A DNA stretch of 64,000 nucleotides, taken from the NCBI GenBank assembly GCA_014925825.1, contig JACGCK010000037.1:269701-333700 (forward strand). The letters are read 5' to 3'. Below are positions 12,912 through 26,095 of the stretch, one piece after another. The notes beneath the pieces are model-generated. The model was not told the DNA's origin. It did not search any database and saw only the letters and a program-made list of their open reading frames with translations. Origin of the DNA: Pholiota molesta. Its lineage: Eukaryota; Basidiomycota; Agaricomycetes; Agaricales; Strophariaceae. Both the position numbers and the translations under genes were made by a program. Each line of letters starts with the position of its first letter. The stretch's first letter is position 1.

Positions 12912-14869
12912 ACCTGTTTAGTTTGACATGATCTACACCAATCTTACCGTATTCCTCTTATTCACAATTAGTTTAGATTTATATACATTATTTTCCAAAT
13001 GACACTCGAGCTCTATGCAAGCTGTAAGTACTGCTTTGGAAGCGAGGAAAATTACTCATTTGGTATTTCCTTATAGAATTCTTGGGAGCCTGAGTAACCT
13101 AGGTGAACAGGGACGGGCGTTGAGAGCAAGGCATGTCTCGTGGCGGCAGGTCCGGCCATCACGAATGGTCATGCTGCTGAGGAACACGGTGCAGTGGCTT
13201 CGCAAGAACGGCCACCGTCTTCCAACATACCTTCCACGGACGACCATGTCGTCCTCCCACCGCCACCGCACCAGCATAGCCAGAAGCTCCACCAACTCAT
13301 CCTTTATGCCCTCCCCGTAATGGCTCTCCGAGTCCACAGATGGGCCGCCTTCCAGCCGCGATAGCACATCGCGAACATCCCACCTATATCGCCCAGTCAC
13401 GACCAGCGCTCGTCTGCGCGCCGCCGCCTGCGAATCTGCACCAAGCATCGATCATGGGGTCTGACCCGCCTGCTGCGTTCCCGTTTCTGGCCCTAGTGAT
13501 GATGGGACGTCGTCTGCTGGCAGATCGGTGCGGGCGGACGAGGACTGGCCAACGCTGAAGGAGAAGAAGTTCGGAGGGGAGATAGGGTTTGGGTTGAAGC
13601 GGGCGGTGGGCTCACTGAGGCAGAGTCGGGGGAGCCAGGACGATGGACGAGCTGCCGTTCCGTGACTCTGGATACGCGAATTCAGCTCGTGCTGCCGCAG
13701 AGCGCCTGCTGCGCCCATCTTCGATTCTCCGCTGGAGATGCCGCCCGCCACTGCCCAATGGCGCCCATTTGCCCATCCATGGTTCCTCAGCCCCATCCCG
13801 CGCCTGCGCCCCGACCCCAACCGCGCGCGTCCGCATTCAGCATCGATGGTAGCTACTGGCTCTTGCAGGCTGGAGTGGTGTCGTGTCGTCGCTTGCTAAC
13901 AGCGCAATGTGGGCCAATGAAGACGAACTTTCGCCGAGAGAGAAGTTTGGCGGAAGTATAGATTCTAGGTTCTGGGAAGGAAGGGGAGTGGGGCGGGGTT
14001 GCGAGGCAAACCCGCGGGGGCCGTGCGCATCGCCAGAGGACGAGCGTCGGGGACGAGGTTGGGCGCCGCAGATCTGGGATTCGAAACTCTGGTGATTTGA
14101 GGCCTGCGGTCCCCTGCTGCGACCATCTACGAACGACATTCAAGGCTATCTCTGTCCTTTCTCAATGGCGCCCTGTTATCTGCCCACGCGGTTCCTCCTG
14201 CGAGCGAACTATTCCCGCGTCACTCCTCCTTCCTCCTCATCACCTCCCTCCCGCATTGCCTTCCCTTACTTCTTCCCATATCTCCTGGACCTTCCATGCC
14301 CTCCGCCACACCCATCACCATCGACGCTCTGGCGCGCACGCGACTGTTCGGCTGCTCTCGCGCGCGCGCGCCCGCCTGGCGCTTGGGTGGCACGTCTCCA
14401 TCGAGGATTATGCCGGACGCGCCTCAAAATGTGTATCGCGCCCACCGACCTCGTCTAGTGCCCGGCCGACGCCCTGATCCTCAACGCCCTGATCCGCACC
14501 GCCCTCCGATACCCGCATGCGCGGGCGGCTGCCGCGGAGCGCGGTGCTCCGACTATACGCGTCCGCGCGTCTGAGCCGCGGGGATGGGGCCAGGACGGGG
14601 CGGGACGGGGGATGTGTAGGTGTAGGCGGAGGCGCATAGGCGTCTGAGCGCGCAGAGGGCAAGGGCCAGGACGGCGCGCGCCGCGTTGTCGTCCTGTCGT
14701 GCCGCAGCCGAGTGCGTTAGGGGCTTGGAGAGGATACAGTGTAGTAAGTACTAAATATATTCAGTTACCAGTACTACAACTGTAGCAATGTGCTGTATTC
14801 TCATAGCCTTCCGTACACTGGTATGTGAATGGCGAATATTGCATGTTCAGGCATTACAAGGGAAGGGGG
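12912..14869 (-). repeat. intergenic region with inverted R1 fragments
   Basis: No gene recognised. About 13225-13420 resembles 1070-1260. About 13870-14100 is the reverse complement of text found at 19885-20060, so part of R1 lies inverted here. The segment 14698-14850 (from the phrase gtgccgcagccgagtgc) is repeated at 29097-29285 and forms the left end of segmental duplication SD2. The strand given refers to the inverted R1 part. Boundaries are approximate. Confidence 0.45.
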
Positions 14870-15056
14870 GGGACACGAGTGTCAAATATTACCGACAATC
14901 CAACACACGAATGTCAAATATTATGCTCTCTGAATCCATGTGCTGGACGCTCATCGAATTCCGTCCACTGGCATGAGAACGGCGACCGTTGTCAGCATCA
15001 GGAACAATCGTTATACAAGTATAATCCCGTGCAATCTTTCTATTGGTGACGTCAAG

Positions 15057-16809
15057 CTACATACAGACATTATTACAAGGAAAAGGGTCATTCTCGTCCG
15101 CCGAAATCAGCAATCCAACGCCATCCACCAGCCTGACTGAAGTCACATCGCCAACAGAATTCCTTTCTATCGCGCCTGAGACGTACGGGAGTGTTACTCC
15201 ACTGCTACTCGTCACAGATTCGAGCCGAATACAAACTCGAGCGAGCGCCTCTGCGCTAGCCAGGAAATCCGCCAGCGATTCTTCATGAAGACTGGGGTCT
15301 GGTGCATTTCCGGAATTTGGATTGGTAGAATATCCGCGATAATGGAATCGTTCCATCTTCTGTAACTGAGACAAGACAGGCTGCAGAATTTCCTATAGAC
15401 AAGATGAGGAGGGATGCAGTCGAATGAGACGCGCACGTACCAACTCCTCCGAGCTCAAAGTCATTCCATAGAGACCCAACTCCTCCAAGTTCGGCGCCCC
15501 TCTGACAATCGAAATCATGTATCCGTCGATGAAGTCACGCGAAACTTTCTTGCGATTTTTCTGCGTGTGGAACTGCCCATCCAAAGTCTCATACCATAGA
15601 ACGCCTTCCAGTCTGCGCTCCTCCCAACCCACACTTATCTGGTCGATTTCCAATGATCTGAGTTGGGGAAGCCCGTTTCGCAACACAGCACGGAGGAGGT
15701 AAGGGACTTGGCCGTTATAGCTTTCGGTAAATCCCAGACTAACGAGCTGTGGAAGAATGGGGACCAATGAGCGAATATCTTCAAGTCTGGCCTAGAACGA
15801 ATGCGTATTGAGCGTGATCACACAATTCGAGTAAATTGAGACTGCCGAACCTTCAAATGCTTCAAATTTGGTAGAAATCCAACCTCTACGTCGTTGTAAA
15901 ACCATGTATCTGTACACTCTTTGAGTGATAAATCTTCGAGTTGTGGATGTCGCTTAAAGAATCCATGGACCAGTTCAGTGTCATGGAGAGATTGAAACTG
16001 CTGCAAGCGCAGCAATTTTAAGTGGGGAAAATCGAGGGATAAAAGGATTGTGGCCTCTTGTAGTTGGCTTCTCAAGCTCAACGAATGCAACGATGATGCG
16101 AGATGGGGAAGGTTGTTCAAAATTTTTAGATTTTCTTCACTTTCCGGTCCTTCACTGTACCATTCCAGGCGTAAGACCGAAAGACGCTGGAATTCCGAAT
16201 AAATAGGGTTTTCTGCGTACAAGCAATGCATTTACTCACCGATAAGGAATTGATCTCGTCGATCACTGCCCCGGTTAGCCAGGGAGACATGAAACTGTGC
16301 CCGACATTGCGCAATATCAAGGTTCGCAGGCGTGGACACTCATTGCGAAGAGTAATCCAAAAGTCGGCGAGTAACCGACCAGTGCCACACCGCAGTACCC
16401 TGAAATTATGATCGTATATCCAACCCTTCAACAAATAGAGCCCAAAAGCAATAATGCGAGGTAACAAGCCTTTGGAAACTAGCATCTGAACGCCAGCAAC
16501 GATGTTGAATGCTTTCTCCCCATTTCGAGCTTCATCCGATAGCTCAGACATGATATATAGCTCCGTGATGGACAAGCCTAGCTGTGGCTCGTCCATTATT
16601 CTTTGAATGACATCAATTGCGTCGTCTTCATTTCGAAGGATGAGGCGCGAGTAGAGGAGTGGGCGACATATATTGTAGAATCGACGATTTCCAAGTGCTA
16701 AAGCACGCAGGGTACGTGGAGCGGATCGTAAAGGAACAAAAGCCGCTATAACTGGAAAGAGTTCCGGGGGGAATGTGAGCGATAAGATGGTAAGTGCAGA
16801 AGAAGTCAT
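15057..16809 (-). CDS. F-box/leucine-rich repeat-like protein D
   Basis: Four exons on the minus strand: 16240-16809, 15851-16186, 15441-15791 and 15057-15392 (530 aa). All introns are GT-AG; intron 1 is 53 nt as in gene A. It starts MTSSALTILSLTFPPELFPVIAAF, sharing its leader style with gene E (MTSAELNTLS) and its body with gene A. Leu-rich middle segments are present, and the C-terminal block DGVGLLISADENDPFPCN is followed by a short extra tail (NVCM). It is divergent from the membrane/coiled-coil gene at 17362 with about 550 bp between starts. A copy of this unit at 29.1-32.2 kb has lost all but the first codons of this gene. Confidence 0.8.
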
Positions 16810-16878
16810 GGTCGAAGTCGGAGCGTTGAAAACAAGCTGAGGTGTATTTTTGTAGATACCTTAAGGCTTACACGAGCC

Positions 16879-16900
16879 GACTTAGGGCTGGTAGATCAAC
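16879..16900 (-). promoter_or_regulatory. conserved upstream motif of F-box gene D
   Basis: The plus-strand reading gacttagggctggtagatca lies 70-91 bp upstream of the start at 16809, matching the motif before genes A, C and E. Confidence 0.45.
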
Positions 16901-17361
16901 GTGTTCATCATCTAATCCTAGTGCATTTTGTTTGTCGTACATACTAAAAGTGTGTGTGTATGTAGAAACATCGTTAGATCAGCATCTGATGGACTTTACT
17001 AAGTAATTCATTCCCTCAGAATAGACAATCGATTCAATCGGATTGATTACAATGATTTGATGATTCTACTCTCAAAAGTTATGTTAAACCCAGTGAGATA
17101 ATTTCCGAGTCAACCACGAAATGACAGCCTCATGCCTGTCGTGTTTATTGGGCACACTGTGGTAAAATTTCAACAACTAAGCTCTAAGGAGAAAATATAA
17201 TGCTTGGTCTGTTCGTTCCATTTGTTGCGTGCGAAAATTATTATTGTGGGCGCTAATTCAGTCACGAGCGTACACGAGGGCGCAACGAGGCCTTCAGCTG
17301 GAGAATCAACTACCAAACCTTCCTTTCGCACTCCAACATCGACAAGCGTCCTACTTGCGAG

Positions 17362-18558
17362 ATGAGCGCTGAGCTGTTATCACAGGAGATGCCCGGGCGC
17401 ACTTCAGGACATGCCTCGAGTCGAGATGGGTGAGTGCTGAGCACTGCACATTCTCTCGTTCACAATCGTCGTTGATTGAAGCCCTTCGGATAGCCGAGAT
17501 CCACCTCCATACAGTCCGATAAGCCACCAAGAGCGAACACTACTGCTGCCTACAACGCAATCCTATGGCTCTACCGACGCAGCAGACCCTCTTCCAAAAG
17601 TGATGCCTGCGACTACAGCCATCTTGTTCTGGGTCATGCTTCTTGGCATTGTGCTTGGCTACTCGATTCAAATGCCTTTGGATTCAGCCTACCGACAAGG
17701 AATGCAAGCAGTATGGAACCGAACCAGAGAGGCCCATGAGCAATGGGTCTCCGATGCGAATGCAGAGAGAAATCATTGGGATGAAGACCGAAGGGAGAGG
17801 CAGGAGCAGGATAGGTTGGAGCACGAGGAGCACGAGCGCAAGAGGGATGAGATCCAGTGGCAGGGATTCCAGCGGCATCGGTGCGTACGCTATGGGACTA
17901 GAGAATATACAGCGACTCTGGCCAACGTCTCGCTCGGCTTTAATGCGGTGGACGAATGCTTGTCAAAAACGATGCGGATTAACGGTCGCGATATGCGACC
18001 TAATCATTGCGATGATCCCGTGGGTTCGCTGTCTTCATTGGTGAATGTGACTTATTCGATCTCCATTCTGCCGAACAGGGCTAATAATTGCGGAAAAGTG
18101 ACTGGACACTGGAAAGTTGACTTCAATGAGCCAGAATGTACGCCTTCATGGATACAAATTGTAGATAAGGTGCCACATTTCACATCTTCTCAAGATCTTG
18201 ATACATCGCAAATCTAACGTCGACCTGTAATTTCAATAGGGCTGTTCGGGCTCCAGTACTAGGGTAAGCAAACCGTTCTGATTTTTCTTACGTTCTCCTT
18301 TCTGAGGTTTATAATTCTAGCGATATGACGCCGAATTATTAATTCACATCTCTGAATACGAAAGCTGGATGGATGTATGTGCAACGATGAGCGCTCAATA
18401 TGGGTCTGTTTATCTACCACCAGGCGCGCAATGCACTCGGTGCTATGTGAGCGGTGTTGCCCTTTGTTTAATATAAAACACTGAAGATATCCCAATAGGG
18501 ACGCGGGTGTGGCTCGGGATATTGGGCAACTTGGTATATCGAAGATTGGCGTTGTTGA
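17362..18558 (+). CDS. single-pass membrane protein with coiled coil and Cys-rich C-terminal repeats (copy 1)
   Basis: Six exons: 17362-17429, 17494-18023, 18099-18169, 18240-18263, 18321-18446 and 18499-18558 (292 aa). A Pro/Ser-rich N-terminal tail is followed by one hydrophobic segment (AILFWVMLLGIVLGYSI). Next comes a charged, Glu/Arg-rich probable coiled coil (REAHEQW...EHEEHERKRDEIQW). The C-terminal region has two related Cys-containing units: one with C-x-R-Y-G-T-R-E-Y-T-A and G-H-W-K-V-D-F-N-E-P-E-C, the second with R-R-Y-D-A-E-L, S-W-M-D-V-C and a final W-Y-I-E-D-W-R-C. I recognise this architecture as a common but uncharacterised Agaricomycete family. Splice sites were fixed by comparison with copy 2. 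Intron 2 (75 nt) is stop-free and exon 4 is only 24 nt. The gene is divergent from F-box gene D. Confidence 0.75.
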
Positions 18559-19309
18559 GATTCCAGAATGACTTCGAGGGTTGTCGATATTGCTTGTAAC
18601 GAGTGTTGATCTATCTTTTCTTTCTTGGTGATCGTTGGTCGTCTATTCCTTTATATCAGTTTCCTCTTCTTGCACGTACGTTAGCCGGATCTCTGTCGAG
18701 CCTTTGATTGTATGTTTTCTTTTGTACATATACATTGAATGTAGCTTGAATTCAAACTCTACGCAGGCGCGTACTTTTTGGTTTTTTTTTTTTCCATTCC
18801 GTACATCAATATTTCCAGCCGCTTGCTACTCTTTTCATCATCGTTCCCCGCTGTACGGCCAAATCTCGCAGTCAGCGTCACTTCAAATGCTGGGCAACAG
18901 GGTTGGTAATGCTCACCATCGCGGAGCTGCGCTGAGGTGCTTTTGCGCTGGTGATATCGTTTCGACGGCGAGCTTGCGAAGCTACGACCTCTGAGCCCGT
19001 AGGTGCTACAAATCGGGAGTCGAACGGGCAACAGACAGACTCACAGCGTCACAGCCCACTCGCTGGCTTTATTATCACCAGGGTCCGTGTGCGTGGCCTG
19101 CGAGTAAGTGTCATTGCTGAGTTCTGGTCGGTTGTCGTCGATGCTAGGTCAGTAGAGTTCGTAAAGCGCGGAGGACGGAAAGCGGAAGCGAGGGTAGTAG
19201 GTACGCCCTCACGTAGGACTGTATCGTGCGACGGAACCGGCGCGAACGATGCAGAGATGGCCGTAGAACAGAAGATAATTCCATAGACGAGGTGCATCTG
19301 ATATTGCGT
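18559..19309. repeat. 3' flank of copy 1 gene, right part of SD2
   Basis: No gene. About 18560-18860 aligns to 31045-31345, and 18850-19110 aligns to 31993-32260. In the second copy about 640 bp of other sequence lies between these blocks. The block around 18870-19100 is rich in phrases such as 'actcacagcgtcacagccca' found in both copies. Confidence 0.6.
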
Positions 19310-22080
19310 CTTTCTTGGGAGACGAGCATACATATGGACAGAATGTTCCCAAGCCCGAGTCCACCCTGCGGTGAAGAACATCGTCAGGCCGAAAAAACCA
19401 GCGTCGACCATGAAGCAGACAACCGGTTCGGATTAATGCCGAAGGAGATACCGTTTGATGCGACATGTTATCAATATACATACACGCAGGCACCAGGCGA
19501 GCAGGCTGATATTGGAAGCGGTCGCGGGAGCACCCAAACGTCATCGCGCTCGCGCCAAGTAGGTGGCGATGGGTGAGTCGGGTGGAGGGTCAATCTGGGC
19601 GTAGTTGCGGTCGTGGTCTCACTCTGGTTCGAGAGAGATGGGCGAAGAGGGACAGGAGATGTTTGAGAGGAAGTTCTTTGTTAGAAAAAGAGTTTACAGA
19701 GGGACAGTTCGCTCGTGGCTGTGGCAGGAGAAATCGTGCGGGTGAAAACAGAGCGCCATGTAGCGAAGACGGAGGCAGCTCTGACTGTGGGCTGCGAATA
19801 ATCGCAGCAGGTGCGAGAAGCAGGAGTCGGCCGTACAGCAGCGCGAGCTGGGGTTTAAAATTAGCATAGCCAAAATCCCAGATTTGCGGCCGCCGTCCCC
19901 ATCCCAACACTCGTTCTCTGGCGATCTAGATGGCTCCCGCGGCTTTACATCAGGCACTCAGCGAGCCCAGCGCCCTCTTCCGCTCAGAATATGCCCCCTC
20001 CAATTTGTTCTCTCTCGGCGACGGCTAGTCTTCGTCCACCCTCACTGGCCTGCTAGCAGGCGGCGGCGCATGACTGGGACCTGCAGTAGCCAGAAACAGC
20101 GTCATAGGATCCGCTGCGAATGTAGCATGCGGGTTCTGGTACAGATTCGTAGGTAGCTACAGCATCGGCGAACGCAACAACACTTGCCACGGGTGACGGG
20201 TCAGGCTAGAGCGGGCAATCAATGGTGGGCGCTGGTATCCACGGGGTGTCGTCGGCCCGCCGCAGATGAAGGGCAGCGCACGCGAATGGCGAGTAGGGGG
20301 AGTTGTTAGCTATATAGCTATGCTGGCATTGGGGAAGGACATGGTTGCTTGCCAAGTGGCATGTCGGATTCTGGAAGGAGAGAGTCCGACAACAGTTGTG
20401 ATGCCGCGTGATGCCGACGAGATGTGCTATTTTGGGAACTGGCAATTTTTTCTTTTTCAACGCCCTGTTTACAGATAGCGTCGTTGGAGACAGGTAATGC
20501 ATGCATTGAACAAATCTATGGCTACTATGCTATTATTCTACCCTTTGGATCTATTTGAGAAATCGAAATGCGCCGCCAGGTCCTTTAGAGTCCAATTAGC
20601 GGCGGTTAGTCTGTTAGACCAAGCTTAGACCTTTCGACTTCAAGCTTCACAAGCTTCGCAGCCAGGCCCACACCTCCACGTCATACTTTATAACCCAGAA
20701 AAACAAAATGATCACGGACGAGCTATTACGCAGAGACCGCTACTGAACGTTGAACGAGCGACGAAAAAGAAACGACGCCAGAGCTGCATTTGCGCTTGTC
20801 GGCATCGGCGGCCATCAGGAAAGAAAACAATGCCAAAGCACACGGTGGGACGAACGAGAACATCGTCCTCTCATCCTCATCGTGCTAGCGTCGCCAGCAT
20901 CTCCTCCAAAACCCTCAGCGCTCAGCATTTCCTACAACTTTTCATCGACCTACATCTATCGCCCTAGTGCGCACAGTCCCATGCCCCGTCATATCATATG
21001 CTCGCCTGTACCCCTGTAAATTTGCATCACGACCAGGCGCATGTCGCGATAGTATACCTCGAATGTCCTACATCTATCGCCTAGGCGCCCCATGCCCAGC
21101 CTGATACCTTTGCCGCGTCAGGCCTGCGTTTAGCTGTGCCGCCTCTGCCTGCCCAAGGATCTGTTTACTGTGTTTGATATCGAACCTGGAATTACATTTC
21201 TATTCGTTTGGCATTAGCGCGTGATGGTGGATGGAACCTCGGAAACGCGCAGCGGAGCGACGAATTGAAGCATGTGGCGCTTCGCATGGTTGAGGGGAGC
21301 GAGGCGAAACGTGGGATGAGTGGGTAAGAGGGCGGCGGGGAAGGGGTGGCAGGGGTATCTTGGCGAGGAGTTCGACGTGGCAAAGAATACGCCGCTGCAG
21401 ACCTTTTGGGACGCCGTTGTGGTATGTGGTTCCTATCAACCCTAGGTACGGTGGCGGCACCTGCTCTCTCCAATCCTGTAGGACTCTTGCGCAAAGGAGG
21501 CCGCAGATTCAGACGCCTGCGCTGGATGCCGATACTCTCCCCACTCCTGCTGGGAAATTTTCGCGTATCATCGGCGCCTATCTCTGCTGCTGGAGATCTC
21601 GCCAACAACCACGCAATGTGGATGACGCCGACGCGCTCGCAGCCAGCGCTGAGCCCCCGGGCGTCGTTGATGGGGACGTGTACGTACCCAGCCGCTGGAA
21701 GTAGGGGCGGGGCAGCCAGCTGCTTGGCGTCGTTGCGCTCGCGCCACTCGGCGACCTCTGCCCACCTTACTCTGCCCGTGCCTGTCGCTGGACAAGGGCA
21801 TGGGCGTGGGCCTTTACGCGCGCGGGCCATCGATCATCTTCTCGTATTGGAAACGGCGGCAACGACGGTGGGCGACGGCTGGATGGGATTCTGGGTACGC
21901 GGAGAGTTTTAGAGCGGGCGGCCTGGGTGTGGGTGCGAGTGCGGGGGGTATGGGTGATTATGGAAGCTCGTATCGCCGCCGCCGCCGATTGTGGGGATGC
22001 CAGGTAGGGGAGTTGGGGTGGTTTTGTGCGATTCGCGCGGTCGGCGCGGCTGGGGCTCAGCGCTCAGTACAGTGTGTAAA
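19310..22080 (+). repeat. dispersed repeat R1, copy 2 (composite)
   Basis: About 19440-20320 aligns to 130-1300, and 21290-22070 aligns to about 1320-2240. The middle (20320-21290) is partly unrelated and AT-richer. Antisense open frames of about 190-210 codons at 21192-21912 have no protein character (Arg/Pro/Ser-rich, GC-driven). No coding gene supported. Confidence 0.5.
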
Positions 22081-22486
22081 TCATGATTATTTGAAGCTAT
22101 GTCGCATGTGGATGCGTATTGGCGCGGTCAGGGTTTGTGTGTAAACGGTGGATGATGTAGGCGCTTGGATTAGGTGATTTATGGTTCTGTCATGCCTCAT
22201 GGATGTGCGTTGTCGTTTTGTTGAGGCTGGAGTTGCGAAATGGATAAGTTGGACTCAAACAGCAGGCCGTATCGTGGTACTTACTCTTTCAGCCTCCAAC
22301 TACTCTCCGTGCGGACTCGCACGTACGAAGAGCAGTTGTGGTTCGTCGCCCACAATCCAACACACAAGTGTCAGATGTCATACTCTTCGGGGCAAGATGC
22401 CGGACTCGCATAGCCTTCCGTCCACTGGTATCAAGAAAGATTATCTTGTAGTATCCATTAGCGATATCTACGTCAATCATGTTAAA
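22081..22486. other. 3' flank of F-box gene E
   Basis: The sequence from about 22345 resembles the 3' flanks of genes A and D (phrases around 'cacaatccaacaca' and 'ttccgtccactgg'), showing that E was also duplicated with flank. No separate gene seen. Confidence 0.45.
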
Positions 22487-24247
22487 CTAAACATAATTAC
22501 TACAAGGAAAAGGGTCATTCTCGTCCGCCGAAATCAGCATTCCAACGCCATCAACCTTCCTAACTGCCGTTACTTCTCCAATGGAGTTTCTCTCTATCGT
22601 GCCTGACACGTATGGGAGTGTTTTTCCACCGATACTCGTCACAGATTCAAGGCGCGTACATACTCGAGCGAGCGCCTCTGCGCTAGCCAGGAAATCCGCG
22701 ATTAAGTTTTTATGAGTCTTCAGGTGTGGTGCGTCTCCGTACTTCGGATTGGGCGAGAATCCTTCATAATAGAATCGTTCCATCTGCGTGAGCTTGGACA
22801 ACGTAGGCTCCAGAAATTTCTTTAGGAAATATCAGGAGTGGTATAGCCGAATGAGCAAGCGCGTACATACCAATTCTGCCGATGTCAAATACATTCCATG
22901 AAGTCCCAATTCCTCCAGGTTCGGCGCCCCTCTGACAATTGAATGCATGTACCCGTTCGTGCAGTGACGTTGCATTTTCTTGGGGTTTGTCTCTGTGCGG
23001 AACTGCCCATCGGAAGTCTCGTACCAAAGAGCTCCTTCCAGTGCGCGCTGATCCCAAGTTTCCCGATACACCGTGTCCCATTCAATTTCCAACGATCTCA
23101 AATGGGGAAGCCCGTTTGGCAACACGACACGGAGGAGATAAGGAACTTGGCAGTTATAGCTCTCCGTAAATCCCAGACTGACTAGCTGTGGTAGAATGGG
23201 GACGAAAAAGCGGATATCTTTGAACTTGGCCTGGAATGCATAAGCATTATATGGGATTAAATGAACGATACTAAACATACTGACCTTTAAATGCTGCAAT
23301 TTCGGCAAAACTCCAGCCTCGATGTTATCGGAGAACCATGTATGCATGCACCTTTCGAACGATAAATTTTCGAGTTGTGGATGTCGCTTCAAGAACCCGT
23401 GTACCAGTGCAGTGTCATGACAGTCGAAATCGTGCAAGCGAAGGAATTTCAAGTGAGGAATATCAAGGGAAAACAGGACAGTTGCTTCTTCGAGATCGCC
23501 TCTCAAACTCAATGTATGCAATGATGATGCGAGACGGGGAAGGTTGTTCGAAATCTTCAAATCGTCTTCTCCTTCTGGTCCTCCACTTTGAATCCATTCC
23601 AAGCGCAAGACCGAAAGATTCTAAAATTCTGGATAAACAACATTATCTGTCTATGACCAATGAATGCGGTCACTCACCAATAGGTTGTTGATCTCGTCGA
23701 TCACGGGCCCTGTCAGCCAGGGCTCGGTTAAACCGTGCCCGACATTTCGCAATATCAAGGTTCGCAGGCGAGGACACTCATTGCGCAGATCAATCCAAAA
23801 GTTGGCGAGTAAAGGTCCACGCGACATTGCATAGAAATGTTCGTCGTATGTCCAACCTTTCAACAATTTAAAATAGAGGCCCAAAGCAGTAATGCGAGGT
23901 ATCAATCCTTTTGCGACCAGTATCCTAAGGCCAGCGACAACCTCGAATGGCTTCTTTCCTTTCCGAGCTTCTAACGATAGCTCGGACATGATGTATAGCT
24001 CCGTAACCAGAAAGCCTAGCTGTGGGTCGTCCATTATCCTTTGGATGACAGCAATCGCATCGTCTTCATTTCGAAGGATGAGACGCGAATAAAGCAAGGG
24101 CCGACAGATATTGTAAAGGCGGCGGTTGCCAAGTGCTATAGCACGCAGCGTACTTGGAGCAGATCGTAAAGGAATAAAAGCCGCTATAATGGGGAAGAGT
24201 TCTGGGGGAAATGTGAGCGATAAGGTGTTTAGCTCAGCAGAAGTCAT
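22487..24247 (-). CDS. F-box/leucine-rich repeat-like protein E
   Basis: Four exons on the minus strand: 23678-24247, 23285-23620, 22871-23230 and 22487-22819 (532 aa). The start MTSAELNTLSLTFPPELFPIIAAF carries the F-box-like core. Intron 2 (23231-23284, 54 nt, GTCAGT...CAG) has no stop in frame, so exons 2 and 3 read through in genomic sequence; the splice is placed by alignment with the paralogues. Leu-rich segments include PHLKFLRL, PQLENLSF and PKLQHLKV. The C-terminus DGVGMLISADENDPFPCS matches the family block. A two-residue insertion (Y-F-K-L-L-K-G-W against Y-L-L-K-G-W) distinguishes it. The gene appears intact. Confidence 0.8.
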
Positions 24248-26095
24248 GGTTGAAGACTAAGTCGTAGCGATGAAAATATATTGGGGTGTATTTTTATAGA
24301 TACCTTAAATGAAACGACTTAGGGCTGGTGTATTTTCTAATCCTGATCGACTTTGCATTTCATTTGTCGTACATGACATTGTGTGTGTAGAAACATCGTC
24401 AGATCAGCATCTGATAACACATTATAAGTGAGATCGAGTCCGCGCTGTCCGCCATTAATCATGGAATGCACACAAGCCTGCTCCAGGCATCAGATCAGGC
24501 CATCACACACAAGGAAATTTCTTTCCTGCGTAGCATCTTGATGGCAAGGAATAATACATTGCGCACGGGCGCTGATACAGGGTTCTGGATATAATGCGGA
24601 CGTTTCACTGATGATGCTGTGGGTACTTGCTGCCAAAGATTAGGATTCTGCCCGCTCAACGCTCAGCGCTTGAACGTTGACCGTGAAAACACTTTCTTCG
24701 CCATCATATCCAATATATCCTATGCCTATTCTAATATAAAATAATCCCCATGACCTCAAAATAGAATATACACGTCAAAATAAATTCGAATCTGCTGGGC
24801 ATATGGATGAGTATTCGCTGCATTACCTTGCATTACCCAACTTCCGCTCAGCGCTTGAGTCTATTGCAGCATTCTGTGATTTTATGCAAACAGAGCTGGG
24901 GGCTCAGTTCAAGCGGCCGACAGAACTCTTAACAACCACTTATTCAAGGTATGGCGATGGGTCGATGTAAGTCACCTTTGAGTTCGGTGCCTCCTTGAAA
25001 CATTGGCTTGAAGTAGCTGCAATGTTCCTGCGGCCATCATTCAACATCGGAACTAGTTCCATACCTTTCGAGCCTTGTTCGATGGCGATGATCTGCTCTA
25101 TAATTATCTAAGTATGTGAGCGCCGTTCATCTCGTACGTCGCTGTTACTCAAATTTGGACTGTAATTGCGATAACCATTACGTTTGATATGAGTTTGGTG
25201 CCCGGTGTACTTTTTGACCCGTGTTAGAAATTCGGGCATTCATTACTGTCACTAGTAATTACAGTTGTGTACAATAGCCCAGCAGAGTTGTATTTTTCTC
25301 TGTAGACTTGTCGTCATTGTCATTTTGTCATTTGTGCTTTTGTTTATGACATGCCTACCTTCTCATTCCTCAACCCATCTACACAATTTTTTCCCATTAT
25401 GTGGATCGTATGTACTTATATTGCTAGGCCATAGGCCGCTGGTGTATTGATATATTGATTTGAAACGTCAAAATAATGCTGACAAGTGGTAGAATTTATA
25501 CTCTGTAGGCTATTGACGATGGGAGTTAATTGAGAACATTCAATCACCCACCGTATTGACCTCAGAAATGCACAAGTATTAATGCTGGAATAAAGCTTTG
25601 GAGATAATCCTTTTTCTATCTCAACCTCGTTCTCAAATACGAAATCTGTCTATATCTCTTTGAGCCCATCCATTGAACTGAATGCGGTGAGTAAATATCA
25701 ATAGGTCGATTTGGTACTGGGCCTGGTACTGAGAATAGCACAACAGGTATGTTTACCGCCGTGGCAGATGTAAATTAAAGGCCGTGTATACCGACCGTAT
25801 GCTTAACATAGAACATGTCTCATTCGGAAAAATCTAGGTCGCTTTAGTTGTTGCTAGTTGTCCTACCGTCTTGTTATTGAATGGCATACCGGAGTACCGA
25901 GCAGCCCGCTGTGTGTACTACAGCAAATGCGTATCTGTAGATTCATTGTATTGGAGATTCTCTAAGGCTCGCCGAGTGATACGGCGTATATTGTGTATTA
26001 ACGGTCTTGGGATTTTCTAATCAACGGTCCTAGATAGTATAAAATGGGTGCTTGTGTCGAATGTGTCGTTAGAGCTGGCCTCCCTACTACCCAAC
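24248..26095. other. intergenic region between F-box gene E and secreted-protein gene
   Basis: The first 180 bp match the upstream region of gene D (including the motif at 24316). The rest is AT-rich with no recognised gene. A 55-codon frame at 24803-24970 starting MDEYSLHYLAL has some protein character but no recognisable family, and it is too short to call as a gene. Confidence 0.35.
24316..24330 (-). promoter_or_regulatory. conserved upstream motif of F-box gene E
   Basis: The phrase gacttagggctggtg lies 69-83 bp upstream of the gene E start at 24247, the same position as in genes A, C and D. Confidence 0.4.

Larger units (their letters stand above)
14870..16920. repeat. segmental duplication SD1, copy containing F-box gene D
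   Basis: Aligns to 4086-6170 across the full F-box gene plus both flanks. The 3' flank shares the repeated phrase 'cacgagtgtcaaat' with 4096-4110. Confidence 0.8.

Noticed and set aside
18990..19060. tRNA or SINE candidate on the minus strand (B-box-like gttcgactcc near 19015-19025)
   Set aside because: No cloverleaf can be drawn and the B-box is not preserved in the duplicate at 32150-32180.
21192..21912. Long open frames on both strands
   Set aside because: They lie in repeat R1, overlap each other antisense, and are Arg/Pro/Ser-rich without any conserved motif.
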